Positions 20,927 to 34,000 of a stretch of 64,000 nt of DNA are shown in pieces; positions within the stretch are counted from its first letter, which is position 1; each line of letters begins with the position of its first letter. Under the pieces are notes generated by a model. That model made no database searches. It had not been told where the DNA came from and was given only the letters and a program-made list of their open reading frames with translations. This stretch comes from Bipolaris cookei. Taxonomy: Eukaryota > Ascomycota > Dothideomycetes > Pleosporales > Pleosporaceae. The position numbers and the translations under genes are program-made. The stretch spans positions 1 through 64,000 of the forward strand of contig NRSV01000082.1 of NCBI GenBank assembly GCA_002286855.1, read 5' to 3'.

Positions 20927-21658
20927 ATTATTGTCAATTCTGAAGGAAATATAGCTCCTCTAGGTCTCTTGGAAAGAGTGCTACTACCTTGTTTTGAACA
21001 GTCTTCTTTCCTATGCCGGAATGCTATGGGACATCTCTATAAAATAGGGAATGAATCGTGTGATATATTGTTGCTCTTACATCCAGCTACAACGTTACGT
21101 TGATATATCTATCAGCCTCGCACATAACTCCCAGGAATGCAATCAGTATGATTGCACATGAGTCATTTGCCAAGGTGCGTCGGTTCACTAATGTTCGTAA
21201 GTACACAGTAAGAACCAAGGTGGGGCAGTTTGGCCCAAAACAGATTAGCTCTATCTGGTCTTAGCACATATTCATCGTATCAGCACTATTCCTCCCATAA
21301 ATATGGACTAGCCAAGACAAAAAGGGCAACTGAAAAGTTTTGAAATCTCATAGAAGTTCAATCAAAACATTTATTTCGGTTCCTTCTCATTGCAGCGAGT
21401 AAGGTGCGTACACAAGTTGGGTATCCCCTTCTTAGCTGACTGGTTTATTGAATGTTACATAGGCCTTAGCCTTGTTATGCAGTGGTTTACGCCTCACTTA
21501 GGGTGCTGGCTTATATATGACCTTGTACAGCCTTTTCATCTCATAATCTTACTTCATTCATTAAGGCGACCCATTTTGCAGTTTCAGTGTCATGATGACT
21601 ACCTTCAGCGACGAGCAAGATGGAAAACTCAGTGCTACGACTATTGTTAGCAACTCTG
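20927..21658. other. Intergenic, no gene seen
   Basis: AT-rich DNA between the kinase start and the DUF7587-like pseudogene. Open frames such as 21390-21650 show no recognisable content. A short upstream exon of the pseudogene might lie near 21590. Confidence 0.45.
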
Positions 21659-23314
21659 ATTATGGAGGATGGAGATCAGGAACGTACTGATGGAAATGTC
21701 CCCTTGAGGGGTAACTACACTAATCCACTAGGGGAAGATCCCTGGGACCCTGTTCAACATTTCAACGTCGTAGGCTCCTGTGACCGAACCATCGAAGCTA
21801 TGCATGGTAAGTTGCAAGATTTTATGGGTTGAATTATATATGAGAGCCGTCAAGAACATTAAGGAGAACATGTGAAAAGATTCCAGTGAATTTTTGACGA
21901 TCAAAGAACATATGAAAAAGGCCATTATACAGTATCTCAAAACGATCGAATTTTCCAACGAGCAATCCTTAATCCAGGATTTCTCCGATACTTCGATGGA
22001 GAGATCAAAAATATCATTCAGAAGAATGTTCATGACGCTGGAACCAAGACATTGTTGTGGGAGATTGCAGAAGAATACTATAAAGAAGTCATCAACCCTT
22101 CCGGTATTCTCAACGCTGGTCGTTATTTCAACAATTCCAAGAATCCCCAATAAAGACGGTACGTTGACTCCAGTTTTGGGGACCGAAATCATCTTGTAGA
22201 TAACAAAGGGAAACGAGGATGGATAGACCTTTGGATCACAACCCTAGACTTCTCGCCTGGAGGACCTACACTGTTTTATCCACGAAAGAGTAGTAATATT
22301 AATCTCAACAGCTCAAACGCTATCCTGCGGTACCTATTTCAAGTTTCCATGAAAAGAGCTCCGGTATAAATAACGAAGAAGTCATGGCATCTTCAGGAAT
22401 AATCAGCTACGTTACCAAAGAAGGTTACCATAATGATTCTATGTGTATGCCGCGCTAGATAGCAACAGACGCCATATTTTACCATTTGAAATCCAAGTCT
22501 GGCCAAGGCCAACAAGACAAGAACGACGATTTTGTGTCTTGGACTAGCTCACTGCTTTATGCCATACAATATGCGGTATACATACGCCACCACAAATACC
22601 GTGGTACCAATATCAAAATATGCATGGTGGATACGCACAGGTTCCCCCAAGGGCAGTTTGTGCGAGACATCCAGTTGATCGAAACATATCTTCCCACGAT
22701 TGAAAACTGGCGCAACTACATTAAAAACTTCTTCTCATTTCGCCTCAGAGATATTGATTACTACAATGGCGACTACTTGTCGCAAGGCGTTCTAAATCAT
22801 GCAGGTAGATCTTGTGCGGTCGATTTCACACAACTGGAAAGCACCGGTCTCTACCGACTGTATGACCAACTCCAACACATAGAAGGCAAACGCAAATGGG
22901 CAAAACGAGTACGTGATCTACGTCAAAAATGGCCTTGGGAACGAACAGAAATCAAAGAGGAAATCTCGGATATGCTCAATATTGCACAGGAATGCTTCGA
23001 AGGCTTTGACGCAAGCGACATAGCTTACATACTGCTAGGGTTTAGGAATTGTAAACTATCAGTTGAGTAGCATTATCAGCTCTTCTTCTTACCTTTTTTC
23101 TGAAAAAGAATGCAATCTGACAAGCAAAGACAAAATTAAACTTGCCACCAACCCTGCTCCATTGTGGGCCGACAAGCCGATTGAAGTCAATAGATACTGG
23201 CAGGCGTCAGAGATACTTAAGCATTCAAAAGAAGATCTAGGGCGCGAAGTGGATTTGCGAGATATGTACAGGGTTACACACTGTAGTGTTTGGATAATTT
23301 CGTTAGCCGTTTAG
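21659..23314 (+). pseudogene. Broken gene for an uncharacterised fungal protein, DUF7587-like
   Basis: Coding-like segments continue across two or more frames. Order: GEDPWDPVQHFNVVG (about 21740), ALWEIAEEYYKEVINP-type sequence (TLLWEIAEEYYKEVINP, about 22050-22100), GWIDLWITTLDFSPGGPTLFYP (about 22215), then a frameshift near 22345, SSGIISYVTKEGYHND, and FVSWTSSLLYAIQYAVYI with ICMVDTHRFPQGQFVRD (22530-22670). The last blocks resemble the fungal DUF7587 domain, to my memory. The break points are a TAA at 22151, a one-base shift near 22345, a TAG at 22456 and another shift near 23063. The longest intact piece is 22486-23070. An unusual intron pattern could explain one of these breaks but not all. 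The family name is the weaker part of the call; that the gene is broken is better supported. Confidence 0.6.
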
Positions 23315-23633
23315 AGAAATAGTGTGGTCCACGGTAAATGGGTTATTGCGTCTTTTATCACCAAACTGTATTATTCCTACTATCTCATATTAACTATTAT
23401 TTGAAGTTTTAGCCCTGAGTAAGTAGGGTATGAATGAATATTTCATTACGAAACTCTTATCACCAGCCCTCAGTCTGCAATCGAACAACAAACATAACAG
23501 AACAGAAAATCACTCAATATGCTCAGAAAATTGTTGGTAAGACGTCTGTTTGAAATAATTTCATCATAAGAATGACTAAAACTAGATTAAACAGCTTCTA
23601 TATGCTACTTCATTCTCTGTCAACACTCTCATG
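23315..23633. other. Intergenic, no gene seen
   Basis: A 320-bp AT-rich stretch between the pseudogene and the 3' end of the ABC transporter. No feature is seen. Confidence 0.5.
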
Positions 23634-25661
23634 TTAATGCTTCCTCATCCACAATACTGCCCAGCCAAACAGCCTATAAACAACAAGAATGACAAGCATG
23701 TAACCCACATACTTTCCCATATCCCCCGTTTCAAACCCATACACACTCAGCACCGCCTTACCTTCAACCAAACACTGATCCTGCAGCGCACTGGGAAACA
23801 TGCACTGACACCCTCCATTTACCAACCTCTCACACTCATAATTCCTCTTCCCAAACTCATTAACCATCATGCCCCGAAACACATACGCCTGGTAATCAAT
23901 ATAATGAAAAACATACCGCCAAAACACATTCAGCGTCTCCGGCTGCACCATAAACCCATTAACACACATCCACAACCCATTCGCAAACGCCGTCGCCGCC
24001 AGTGCAACCACAAAGATAGGTATAAGCGACGAAAGCAACACAACCAGCGACTCCGCCGCCAGCAAATCGAGAAAAAGCCATAGCACCCACACCCAGAATC
24101 CCTCAGCCGTCGGCCGAAAGTTGCCCAGCCAATAACTTATCACACTAAACAGTATGGTAATAAGAAACAGATACGGCACCCCCACCACGAAATTCGCAAC
24201 CATAAACGACGTAGGACCGTACAATCCGTTTGCGCGTTCCTTGGTGTAAATGGCGAGATCCTCGAGGTACGCGGGTATGTATGCGACGGCCATGAAGGAC
24301 ATGAATGCGCCGCCGAAGAAGATGGCGTTGATGAAGGACTGGATGTTGGATTGCGTGGGGGAGAGACGCAGCCACACGGTGCCCATCATTATTGCGAGGC
24401 CCATGTACATCGCGATGCGGAGGCCGTAGGCGACAATGTCGCGGTGAGATTTTATGAAGGAGCGGTGGATAAGGGTTAAGGGGATGAGGGTTGGGTTGGC
24501 GGTTTGGTGCGCAGCGAGCATTGTAGAGAGGGGTGGAGATGAGGATTGTGAGTTGAGTTTGGAGGTCAAGGTGGTTGCGGCAAGGGAGGTGGCCCAGGAT
24601 GTGTAGAGGTGGGTTAGGCGCTGGGTTGCGGCGGTGGTGTCGGTGGAGAAGTCGGTATTTACGAGGTCGATGACGAATTCGGCGGGGTTGGTGTAGAGAG
24701 GCATCTGGTGGGTGGTCATGTTAGTTTTCTGTTCACTTTCCAGTGGATAGTCCTGGGGGCGACGATGTTGTACATACTTGATATCCCAGTCTAGCAAAGT
24801 ACTCTCCAACCTCCTTTACCGCACCATTGTATACCACCTTACCCTTGCTCAACAACATGAGTTTATCAAAGAGCTCGAATGTTGTCGTCGAGGGTTGATG
24901 GATAGAAGCAATGACAAGCACTCTGTGCTTCTTCGCAATGTTCCTTACGAAATTCATGACTTCGTAGCTAGCTGCAGAGTCGAGTCCACTGGTAGGTTCG
25001 TCGAGAAACAGAATCCTTGGACTTGTGATGAGTTGACTGGCCACGCTCACACGACGCTTTTGGCCGCCAGATAAGCCTTTTCGAATCGGCGTTCCGATCA
25101 ATGTGTCGGCTTGATTCTGGAGACCAAAGGAAGATAAGAGGCTGGATATGCGGGCCTTGCGTGCTGCTTTGCTTATTGAACTATCGGGTTGATCGTCAGT
25201 GAAAATCACTAAGAGTATATGGTTCGTTTTCAATCGTACCTGGGGAGTGCAAGCTCAGCTGCAAAGTATAGTGTCTCCCTGACGGTCAGAGACCCAACAA
25301 GTGCATCTTCCTGTTCCACATAACTACTCAATTTCCTAAACGTAGCCAATGTCGTCGGCTCCCCATTAATCTTCAGATCCTGTTGGATAGTCGCCTTTGG
25401 TATGGCTACCCGATGAGCAAGTAAATTGAGCAGTGTCGTTTTTCCTGAGCCACTGGGTCCCATGAGAGCGAGCATCTCTCCCGCCTCCAGAACACCGCTA
25501 GCATTGGACAGAATATCCAGCGGTTGTTTCGAAGCGCGGTCCTTAACAGTGACCGTGACATCCTGCCAGCTAAAACTCTGTACGAAATCATTGGTAAGAT
25601 GAGCAAAGTCCGCGGTATCAGCACCTTTTTCAACATCCGGGGGTTCGCCTGTGGACGACAT
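23634..25661 (-). CDS. ABC transporter, half-size ABCG (White) subfamily
   Basis: ATP-driven membrane exporter with NBD-TMD order, probably a dimer. Exons 25661-25240, 25180-24778 and 24704-23634 give 631 aa. The nucleotide-binding domain has Walker A GPSGSGKTT (68-76), signature LSGGQ (177-181), Walker B ILFLDE (197-202) and the H-loop in IASIHQPS. The membrane domain covers about 340-630 with six helices, starting near GLRIAMYMGLAIMMGTVWL and including YWLGNFRPTAEGFWVWVL. A Cys-rich loop (NYECERLVNGGCQCMFPSALQDQC) precedes the last helix, as in White-type ABCG proteins. The intron 2 acceptor was set by joining GYQ to MPLYTNPAEF, a family-conserved block. ATG 25661 (MSSTGEPPD) was preferred to ATG 25706. 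Substrate unknown. Confidence 0.92.
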
Positions 25662-26811
25662 GACGAAAGTCGTGTAGTATTTCCACCAGAAACACTTCGA
25701 TAACAATCAAATAAATGATAATATATCGCGTAAAACCAACGCAACGAAAATCGGCCTAAAAAATATCAATCCAACAAACAAACAACCTTCCATCCAACAT
25801 ATATATCCTCACTCAGCCACACACACACCCTCACACTTAAGGCCTCCAAACACCCCCATCTCCGCTCCCGCACACGTATTTACATCGGCGAGTAAATTCC
25901 TCCACCCAAACACCTTGGCTAAGAAAACGCCTGAAATGAACCCCCTAGCGCCCCCTGATGGACCCTCCCAACGTCGAACCCCGTTTCCATAGGGCAGATG
26001 AATTCAGATGCTCTCCTGTCTAGGAAAAAAGCGGAGGGCGCACGTATCTACTGTTACACTACACTATGCTATGCGGGGTTAAGCGCCGTGTAAATGCGAG
26101 AAGGATGGCAGCTGAAAAACAAGCGCGCTGCTGCTTGTAAGCAATGGCCAGGCGCACATGTGCGGTGTGTGTGTGGGTGCGAGGTGAGATTTGTGAATGA
26201 TGGGGGTGTAAGACCGGGGTTTATTCGTGATTGGGGGGAAGTAAGGTTGGAAGTCGCCATTTGGGGGAACTTGCGGATACGAATCTCATTTTCACAATGA
26301 ACTTGTAGTCACATCGCGAATACTACGTACGTACAATAAGGCTGACCGCAAGACCGAAGATTGTACAAAAGTCTCTGCATCCCAAGATGAGAAATAAGGG
26401 TAAGTCCGACCGAGATGCATCCATGCTAACTAGGCTGTAAGAATAGTAGGAAATCTCAGCCCTCGTGGCGGCGTTTTTGCGCTGGCAGCTGAGGTCCCCC
26501 CGGACCCCAGGCTAACAACGTCGGCGAGGTATTGCTTGTTTCCCGCTGTCAAGCAACAAACCGGGCCGTGCGCCGACGACCTCGCCGACGTTTTTTTTGT
26601 GGCACAGCGAGGAGCGGCAGCATAGTTGCGCTGAGTAATTTGCCGAAAAAAATAAACGATGTAAGACGTGCAGCATTAATGGTGAGATCCTGAAGACGCC
26701 GAGGGGCAACGAATAAGGCTGAGGAAGTATTTACAATTCATGCAATCCTACACTACTACAATCTCTCATAACGTATCAAAGCCACAATCCTTCTGACTAA
26801 CTGCTCGCCGT
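25662..26811. other. Intergenic region with a structured inverted repeat
   Basis: This is the 1.1-kb flank between the ABC transporter start and the SEC8 3' end. Open frames at 26069-26300 and 26512-26709 have no family features. The inverted repeat at 26517-26592 is listed separately. Confidence 0.5.
26517..26592. repeat. Nested inverted repeat followed by a T-run
   Basis: A perfect 14-bp inverted repeat has arms AACGTCGGCGAGGT (26517-26530) and ACCTCGCCGACGTT (26579-26592). Inside it lies a second 7-bp inverted repeat, TTGCTTG (26532-26538) and CAAGCAA (26550-26556), with an 11-base loop. The right arm runs into eight T residues (26591-26598). A smaller palindromic GGTCC...GGACC lies just upstream (about 26493-26506). 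Transcribed, the block would fold into a two-level hairpin. Confidence 0.8.
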
Positions 26812-29800
26812 TTAGTACATGAACTCGCTGAGCTCCAGTAGCTGTGCATCCAGCGATCGTTTAGCTTGCACACTAGCCTCTCTGTTTTCGGCGTTCAGCC
26901 TCTCTTCATATGTCATTTGGAGCAGTTTCTTGACGTCTTCCTCTCCGAACCTCTCGCCGGGAACACCGAAGCCTTTGCCGTACTGCCTTGCTCTTGCAAC
27001 AATGGCCTCGGGGCCTGCGGTGAACAAGTCGAAGAAGAGTGCGGCGTAAGGAAGTGTCGCGCCGTCCTCGATGTTCTTCAAGTTCTGCTGCAGAACAAGA
27101 ATATTGAGTTGCATGAGTGCGCAGCCGTTGGTGTTCATACGCTCAATCTTGGAGATGCAGAGAGTGAAGAGGTATCTATCCATCAACGACGCTAAACCAC
27201 GCGTGATATGACTATACGAGGCTGCGGGAATATACGTTGAGACTTCTGTATCAAAAGACACTAGAGTTGAATTAAGAGTGAGGATTGTTGGGTCGGGATC
27301 GTTGAGAAGGGTGTCGATGTAAATGTTTGGTTGTATGCTTGCGTCGAGTGAGTACAGTATTGTACTGCGAATCGCAAGATGTAATGTGCGCAAGGCACGT
27401 GTAGAGAGTGACCGATACGTCACTACTACTGCATCGAAGATACTGCTCGGGGTAAGTTTATGTTTAGTCAATGAAGATGTGTGATACTTACACAGCAGTT
27501 TCTGTGCTCAACGGCAGATATACAGGAGCACCTTGGGGTCTTGGGTCAGAAGATGCAAGCTTGGTCCATCGTCTGTTGTGCTTCTGGCCACTGGTCTCTA
27601 TGTTGACTGGAGCCGAGGCACGATCACTAATGTGCCTTAGCTGTGCCGTCTTAGTAGCCAGCCACTTCATGCTCGTGTACAACAGGCACAAGTTGATGAT
27701 GCTCTTCTTGTCCTGGATCATATCACCTTGGTCCAAGGGTTCATCTGCTTCTACTGCTTCGATGAGAAGTGCGACCTCGCTCTCGATAGCATCGTTGAGG
27801 TTGGCGTGGTCAGAAGGATCTATTCGCTCCAAACGGGCAATGAGTTCTCCCATGGCATCCGACTCGGCCCATACAGCTGGTGCTTTCATAGGACGACCAC
27901 TGGGCGTGGGTTTCGAGCGGCCGACCAGGGCTTTGTACCAATCTACACACTTTTGGGCATACGTATCCATCTGATTGACAATGAGTTGGGAGAATGCTTG
28001 ATCATGCGGAAGGTTGTCGAGCATTTTGCAGAATGCTGTGATGAGAGAGAAGAATTGCGTGGTGCCCTATAGAATTAGCTTTGGTGAAATGATTAATGAA
28101 CAGATGCATACCTTAAATATGGGCTTTTTGGAGTGTCTCCCCCATTGTGGGTCTTCAGCAAAGGCATCAAGCTCAATGAATGCTTGCGCGCAGAGCTCAA
28201 TCAGAGTCTCGTCGAGTTGCGGAAGGAAGACATTGACGAGGAAGTCGTCCAAGAACGAGGTCAAGGTGCTTAGGCTGATTTCAGCATTGGATGGCACGAC
28301 TTCCTTCAATCTATTGAGGAAGTCGAGCGAAGGCGGGAGCAGGATGCCCATGTTAAAGACGCTTGGCTCGACGAGAAGCTTGTGTCCAGTGGCGCTACCG
28401 TCAAGATTTGTGGTGTTGTTGGTATCGACGTTGTCAAGTCTCTTTGAATCAGACACGAGTCCGGGAACAGAAGTTTTTAGGATAAGCTCAAGGTCATTCT
28501 TCTCCTTGGCCAGGTCCGAGGCCTTTGTGTCAACATCGGTTAGCTTGAACATGCGCTTGTTCCTATCGCGAGGAGCACGAGAGAATGCGCTGGCAGCGGA
28601 TGACTTGGCCTGTCCACCTCTGTAAGAGGCCTCGCCGTCTGTGGCAAGGTAATCGTGAAGAAGAGAGCGTATCTGAAGAGAGTTAGCAAGACGTAATGAG
28701 TGGAAGCTGACTGATATTACCTCGCTCTGGTAGAGTTTCCACAACTCCTTGAAGCCGCGCGTTAGTGTTGCACTCGAAGACCGACCCTCGCGGCGAACGA
28801 TACCCGCCACCACATCATGCACGGCACGATGGCTTTCGGCAATGGCTTCGAAACGTGCATAGAGGGTCCACATCAAATCGTTGAGTAGGGTTGTTCGGAC
28901 GTCTTCGCTTTCAATCTCTGTCTTGGACTTGGAATTCTTCTTGGCCGAGTAGGCGCGTAGTATGCTGGGATGCCGTTGGGCCACTTCGTTGTTGGACTTT
29001 TCAACAACCTTGAATAGCTCGACAGGTAATCTCTGCTCGATGGTGTCAATGGCGACCTCAAGGCGGTTCATTTTGTCGAGTGCTTCTATGATGAGCCTGA
29101 TGTACTGGAAGGTGTCTGATTCTGGGTTGTGGGAAGAGTCGTCGGTCATCTAGAGTTGTTAGCAGGATGTAGCAGATTGTAGCGCGTACATACTGGCTCA
29201 GAAGTGTCGAGGCCATCGAGGAAGTAGTATAGCAGCCGACCTCTTGCATCAGATTGCGCACGTTGAGACACGTCACCCTTGACTTGGTTGTGGGCGTACT
29301 CTTTCCACCTGTCCTCACAATACGGTGATTTGAGGTAGAGGTGGCTGTGAAGTTCTTCAATTAGAATGTCAGTCAGAGAGACTTCCTGGTTACTAAGATA
29401 TGTGCGCAAATCAGACAGGGCGCCAATCTTCTCCATTTCAGTTTTGCGGATCATGCGAAGGGCATCTTGAAGGATGTCTACGGCAGTCAAAAACCGCTTC
29501 TCTGATATGCGTGCTTCTAGTCTTTCGGGGACTAGCTGCAGCTTTTCTATTATGTCGAGCATCTGCAGCATGCCGTCGTAGTTTTGGGAAGTAGTAGCAA
29601 ACTCTCTAAGCTCCGGCTTTGCAGTGGAGAGCTGTGACTTGGCTGATATGAGGGAACTTTTAAGCGTTCTGACACGGTGCTGTGAGCTCTGGAGACTGGA
29701 CTGGATCTGGTGAAAGGTACCGATGGAGCTATTGAAGCCCTGATGGTGCTCTGCAGTGGGTTAGCCAAGAGCCTAGGTATTAGGACAAGACAAGGTACCG

Positions 29801-30444
29801 TTGACGATGCCCTTGAGTGCATTTTGTAACTGCTGGTGGGTCTGCTGGAACTGGTCTGCTTGGTTTGCGAGGCCGAGGGAGCTCGAGTCCATGAGTTTCA
29901 GGGCGACTTCGATAGGCACGCACTGATCCTTTGTCATGAAGTCCCAGTTCTGACGGATGAACTGCAGCACCTCCTCGATGGCCTGGCTGCCCGGCCCATA
30001 GTTTGCATTCCTGGGCCTGGAGCCATTCTGGCGTTCGGCAGGGCGGCCCTTCGCTGGGGAGCGTTCGTTGCTGGTTGGGCGTGGAGCCATGCGTGGGCTG
30101 CCATCGCGGGAAGAGAAGCCACCACCGCCATAGCCCCCAGGCCTGCGATCGCGGTCGCTGCTTCGCCTTGGCTCCATGCCATCTTCCTGAGCGAGGCCTC
30201 CATATCCACCGGGCCGCCGTGGTCGTTCGCGCTCGCCGCTCGGTCGCGGCGCATAGCCGTCTGAAGGGGCATTCATGGCGCCGTACCCATCAGGTCGCCG
30301 TGGACGTTCACCGCTGGGCCTGCTACTGTAGCTGGCATCGCTGCCTGCGTAGCCATTGTATCCCCCATCGTTGTTGTAGTTGGCAGCGCCGTTGGCATAG
30401 CCGCCATTGGCCCCCGCCTGCGAGTAGCCTGGGTTGCGCGACAT
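26812..30444 (-). CDS. SEC8: Exocyst complex subunit Sec8
   Basis: Core subunit of the exocyst, which tethers secretory vesicles to the plasma membrane at hyphal tips and septa. Exons 30444-29799, 29750-29194, 29149-28721, 28672-28112, 28066-27492 and 27442-26812 give 1132 aa. The first 140 or so residues are low-complexity, rich in Gly, Arg, Pro and Tyr, with repeated PSGERxRRPxGYG units. The Sec8 N-terminal helical domain begins at about 150 (IEEVLQFIRQNWDFM) and includes VALKLMDSSSLGLANQ. The remainder is helical bundle typical of the family, ending in LDAQLLELSEFMY. All five introns are short and keep frame. The gene is head to head with CTR9, 587 bp between starts. Confidence 0.94.
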
Positions 30445-31031
30445 GGCGCTTCTAGAGAAGTCGAGGGATACCGATTACTGTGGGCGTCGCGATTATAGTC
30501 ATATCCTGCAGACGAGATCCTGGGGCATGGTTGGGGTGCATGTGCTGTGGTTGGTGTCTATGTATGTATATACGTATGGCTGTCACTGCGTATGTTGCGG
30601 AGAGCTCGGGGGTGTCCATGTGCATGCCCGAGTCGAGCGGACAGGCCTACCGGCGGCTGCAACGCACAAGACAGTCTTTGGATGCGGATGCGGATATGAA
30701 TGTCGTGTGATATAGAACTATTTAGTAAAAGGCAGTGGGATACAGCAGTCTGCCAACCATGTCACACACCCAGCCGCGTCTTTGTCGTCGACTGAGCGTG
30801 CTGGTTGATGGCAGACATGTCGACTGCGATACGCGCCAAGACTCCCTACTAGTCGGAGCTTCTCTTTCTCAGTCCCTCCCCATTATCACCACCACGACAC
30901 CGACGACGACGCGCAGGCTGGCCATTTGCCCTCAACCTGCCCGGCCCTTCACTCGAACCACCAATGCCGTGCTAGCATCACCTCTGCAACACCACCACAT
31001 CACGCTCCCACCCGCGCATTCGTCCCCCAGC
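30445..31031. promoter_or_regulatory. Shared upstream region of SEC8 and CTR9
   Basis: A 587-bp divergent intergenic region. No ORF with a separate identity is seen, although the CTR9 frame stays open upstream to 30735. The CTR9 side (30880-31030) is CT/CA-rich. A short GT/TA-rich stretch (ATGTATATACGTATG at about 30562-30576) lies nearer SEC8. No specific factor site can be assigned. Confidence 0.45.
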
Positions 31032-34000
31032 ATGGCCGCCGTCTATGCCAACGGCGCGAATGGCGTCAACGGGGCCGGCGCCATGTTTCCTCCACCACGT
31101 TACTCGGACGTGCCCAGTTCCATTACTATCTCGGTCGCCGATGACGAGGGAGGTCAGCTCGACGTTGAAATCCCCCTCGATGACCAGATCCAGGACGACC
31201 CGACAGAGCTGTGCGACATCCTCGAGGCCGAGAAGAGCGCCACGTCCACCTGGGTCCAGGTCGCCGTCGCCTACGCAAAGCACAAGCGCATAGAGACGGC
31301 CATCGACGTACTCAAGCAGGCCACCCAGGTCTTCAGCCGTGCCCGCCCGGACGACCGCCTCAGCATCCTCAATGGTCTCTGCTGGCTGTACCTGCTCAAG
31401 TGCCGCGAAGCTCCTCGCGTTCGCCCTCGTACGCTGCCCCAAGTGTCGCGTCTTATATAACATCCCAGCTGACCTTTTTTCCTAGAAAACGCCGACCCAG
31501 ACACAAAGCTCAAGGAGTTTTGGATCCAGTCTGCGACCGGAGTCCTCAACGATGCCTCGCGAATCAGCCCCTCGCACCCCCCGCTCTTCCTCGCGCGCGG
31601 TGTCTTGTACCTTCTTAAGGCTTCTCTTCAGGGCCCTGCCACAGCTGCTGGCTCTACTGTCAGCCCCGAGCGCATGGAGACGCTCAAGCAGGCCGCCAAA
31701 TGCTTCGAGGACGCGCTGCGAGCGTCGGGTGGAAGGAACCTTATGGCTAAGATGGGCAAGGCGCGTGTGAACTACTCTATGGGCAAATGGGCAGATGCTC
31801 TAAAGGCATACCAGAATATCCTCGAGAGCTCTCCAGACCTCATCGACCCAGACCCGCGCATCGGTATCGGCTGCTGCTTCTGGCAACTGGGCTACAAGGA
31901 CGAAGCTGCCAACGCCTGGCACAGATCCCTCGAACTGAACCCCCGCTCAAAAGTCGCCCTGATCCTGCTCGGCATCTACAACTTCCAGCAGACCGCCAAT
32001 CTCTCCACCTCCGACCCCAAGTTTGCTGAGCTGATCAAGAAGGCTACGGGCGAGTTCATCCAGCCCGCGCTCAAGCTAGACAACCAGTACCCTCTGAGTT
32101 GCGCAACCGTCGGTAGCTATCTCATCCTCCGCAGGGACGTCAACAAAACCGAAGATGTCGCAAGGCGCGCCATCGAGCTCACAGACACCAATGCCATTGC
32201 TAGTGATGGCTGGTACCTGCGTGCCAAGGTCGCGCACCAGCAGGAGAACATTGCATTGGCCGCAGAGTACTACTCCAAGTCTGATCAGGCTCGTGGAGGC
32301 GAGGAGCGGGGCTTTATACCCGCAAAGTTCGGGCTGGCTCAGATGAACGTCCTGATGAGCAACTATGATGGCGCAAAGTTCCGCCTTGAGAAGATCCTCC
32401 AGCAATCGCCCAATGTCGAAGCCCAAACCCTGCTCGGTACTCTTTATGCCGAGGATGTTTTCAATGCCCAAAACAGCAAATCTACTGAAGATAAGTCTGC
32501 CGAGCTGAAAAAGGCCCTCAAGTATCTCGAAAGCGTTCAGAGTGCATGGAAGGACCCCAAGAAGAAGGTGGTACCCGACCAGTCGGTGCTTCTTAACCTT
32601 GCTCGACTGTACGAGACCGAGCACCCTGAGAGGAGTCTAAAGTGTCTTGAAGAGGTGGAGCAGATGGAGATCGAAGCCATTCCCCAGGAGGACTATCCAG
32701 AAGGCATTGAAGAAGGCCCCGAGCTCACGACCGCGCTCCGCGAAATGTTGCCGCCACAGTTGCTTAACAACATGGGCTGCTTCCACTTCCAGGCTGAGCG
32801 CTACGTACGTGCTCAGGAGCTTTTCCAGGTTGCTCTCACTGCATGTGTCAATGCTGAGAACCGCGACGACACAATCGACACAGATGCTCTTGTTACTTCT
32901 ATCAGTTTCAACCTTGCCCGGACTTACGAAGCCGAGGGCCAAACCGACGAGGCCAAGAAGGTATACAACAGTTTACTTCAAAGGCATCCCGACTACGTCG
33001 ACGCCCGAATTCGTCTTACCTACATGGCTCTAAAGGAGAAACCTCAAGATGAGGGTCCGCGAGCCGTCAAGGATCTTTTCAAGCAGAACGAGGACAATGT
33101 CGAAGTTCGCGCCTTGTACGGATGGTACGTCAACAAGTCCAAGAAGAGAACCCAGAACTTTGCCGCAGACGACGAACAACGACTCTACAAGCACACTCTG
33201 CAAAAGTCCGACAAGCACGACCGCTACTCGCTCATGGGCATGGGCAACATCCATTTGGCCATAGCTCGTGAGATGCCAAGGACTTCTGAACAGGACAAGG
33301 AAAAGCGTCGGAAAGGCTACGAGCGAGCCGTGGAGTTCTTTGACAAGGTCTTGCAACTCGACCCAAAGAATGCATATGCAGCACAGGGTATCGCAATCGC
33401 ATTGGTTGAAGACAAGAAGGACTATTCGACAGCCCTGCAAATCTTCACCAAAGTGAAAGAAACACTCAAAGATCACACTGTTTTTGTCAACTTGGGCCAC
33501 ACATACTGCGAGATCAGACAGTATGCCCGCGCAATTGAAAACGTAAGTACTATAATTCTTCTCTTTACACAACAATAGCATCTGCTGACACATTGAAGTA
33601 TGAGGCCGCCCTGTCGAAGAATCGTCACAATGACCCCAAGATTCTGGCCTGCCTGGGACGAGCATGGTACCTCCGAGCCAAGCACGAGCGCAGCATAGCT
33701 GGTTTCCGTACCGCGCTCGACTACTCAAAGCAAGCTCTCAAGGCTGCTCCCGGCGATCTCAACTCGCAGTTTAACGTTGCCTTTGTCCAGTTCCAGATTG
33801 CTACCATGATCTACTCGCTTCCAGAACACCAACGTACTCTCGAAGAAGTCGACGATGCTGCAACGGGTCTTACAGAAGCTATTGAGGCGCTTGAGAAACT
33901 CGCAAAGGAGGAAACACCGCCGTTCCCCCGTGCCGATATCACTTCCCGTGCCAACATGGGTCGCAACACCATGATCAAGCAACTCGAGCGTGCCCGCGAA

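Noticed and set aside
18486..25661. Secondary-metabolite gene cluster (membrane protein, kinase-like, ABC transporter)
   Set aside because: No backbone synthase, tailoring oxidoreductase or cluster regulator lies among these genes, so the neighbourhood does not support a cluster.
30735..31031. Upstream extension of CTR9
   Set aside because: The frame is open but the sequence is promoter-like and not TPR-like; the family start fits ATG 31032.
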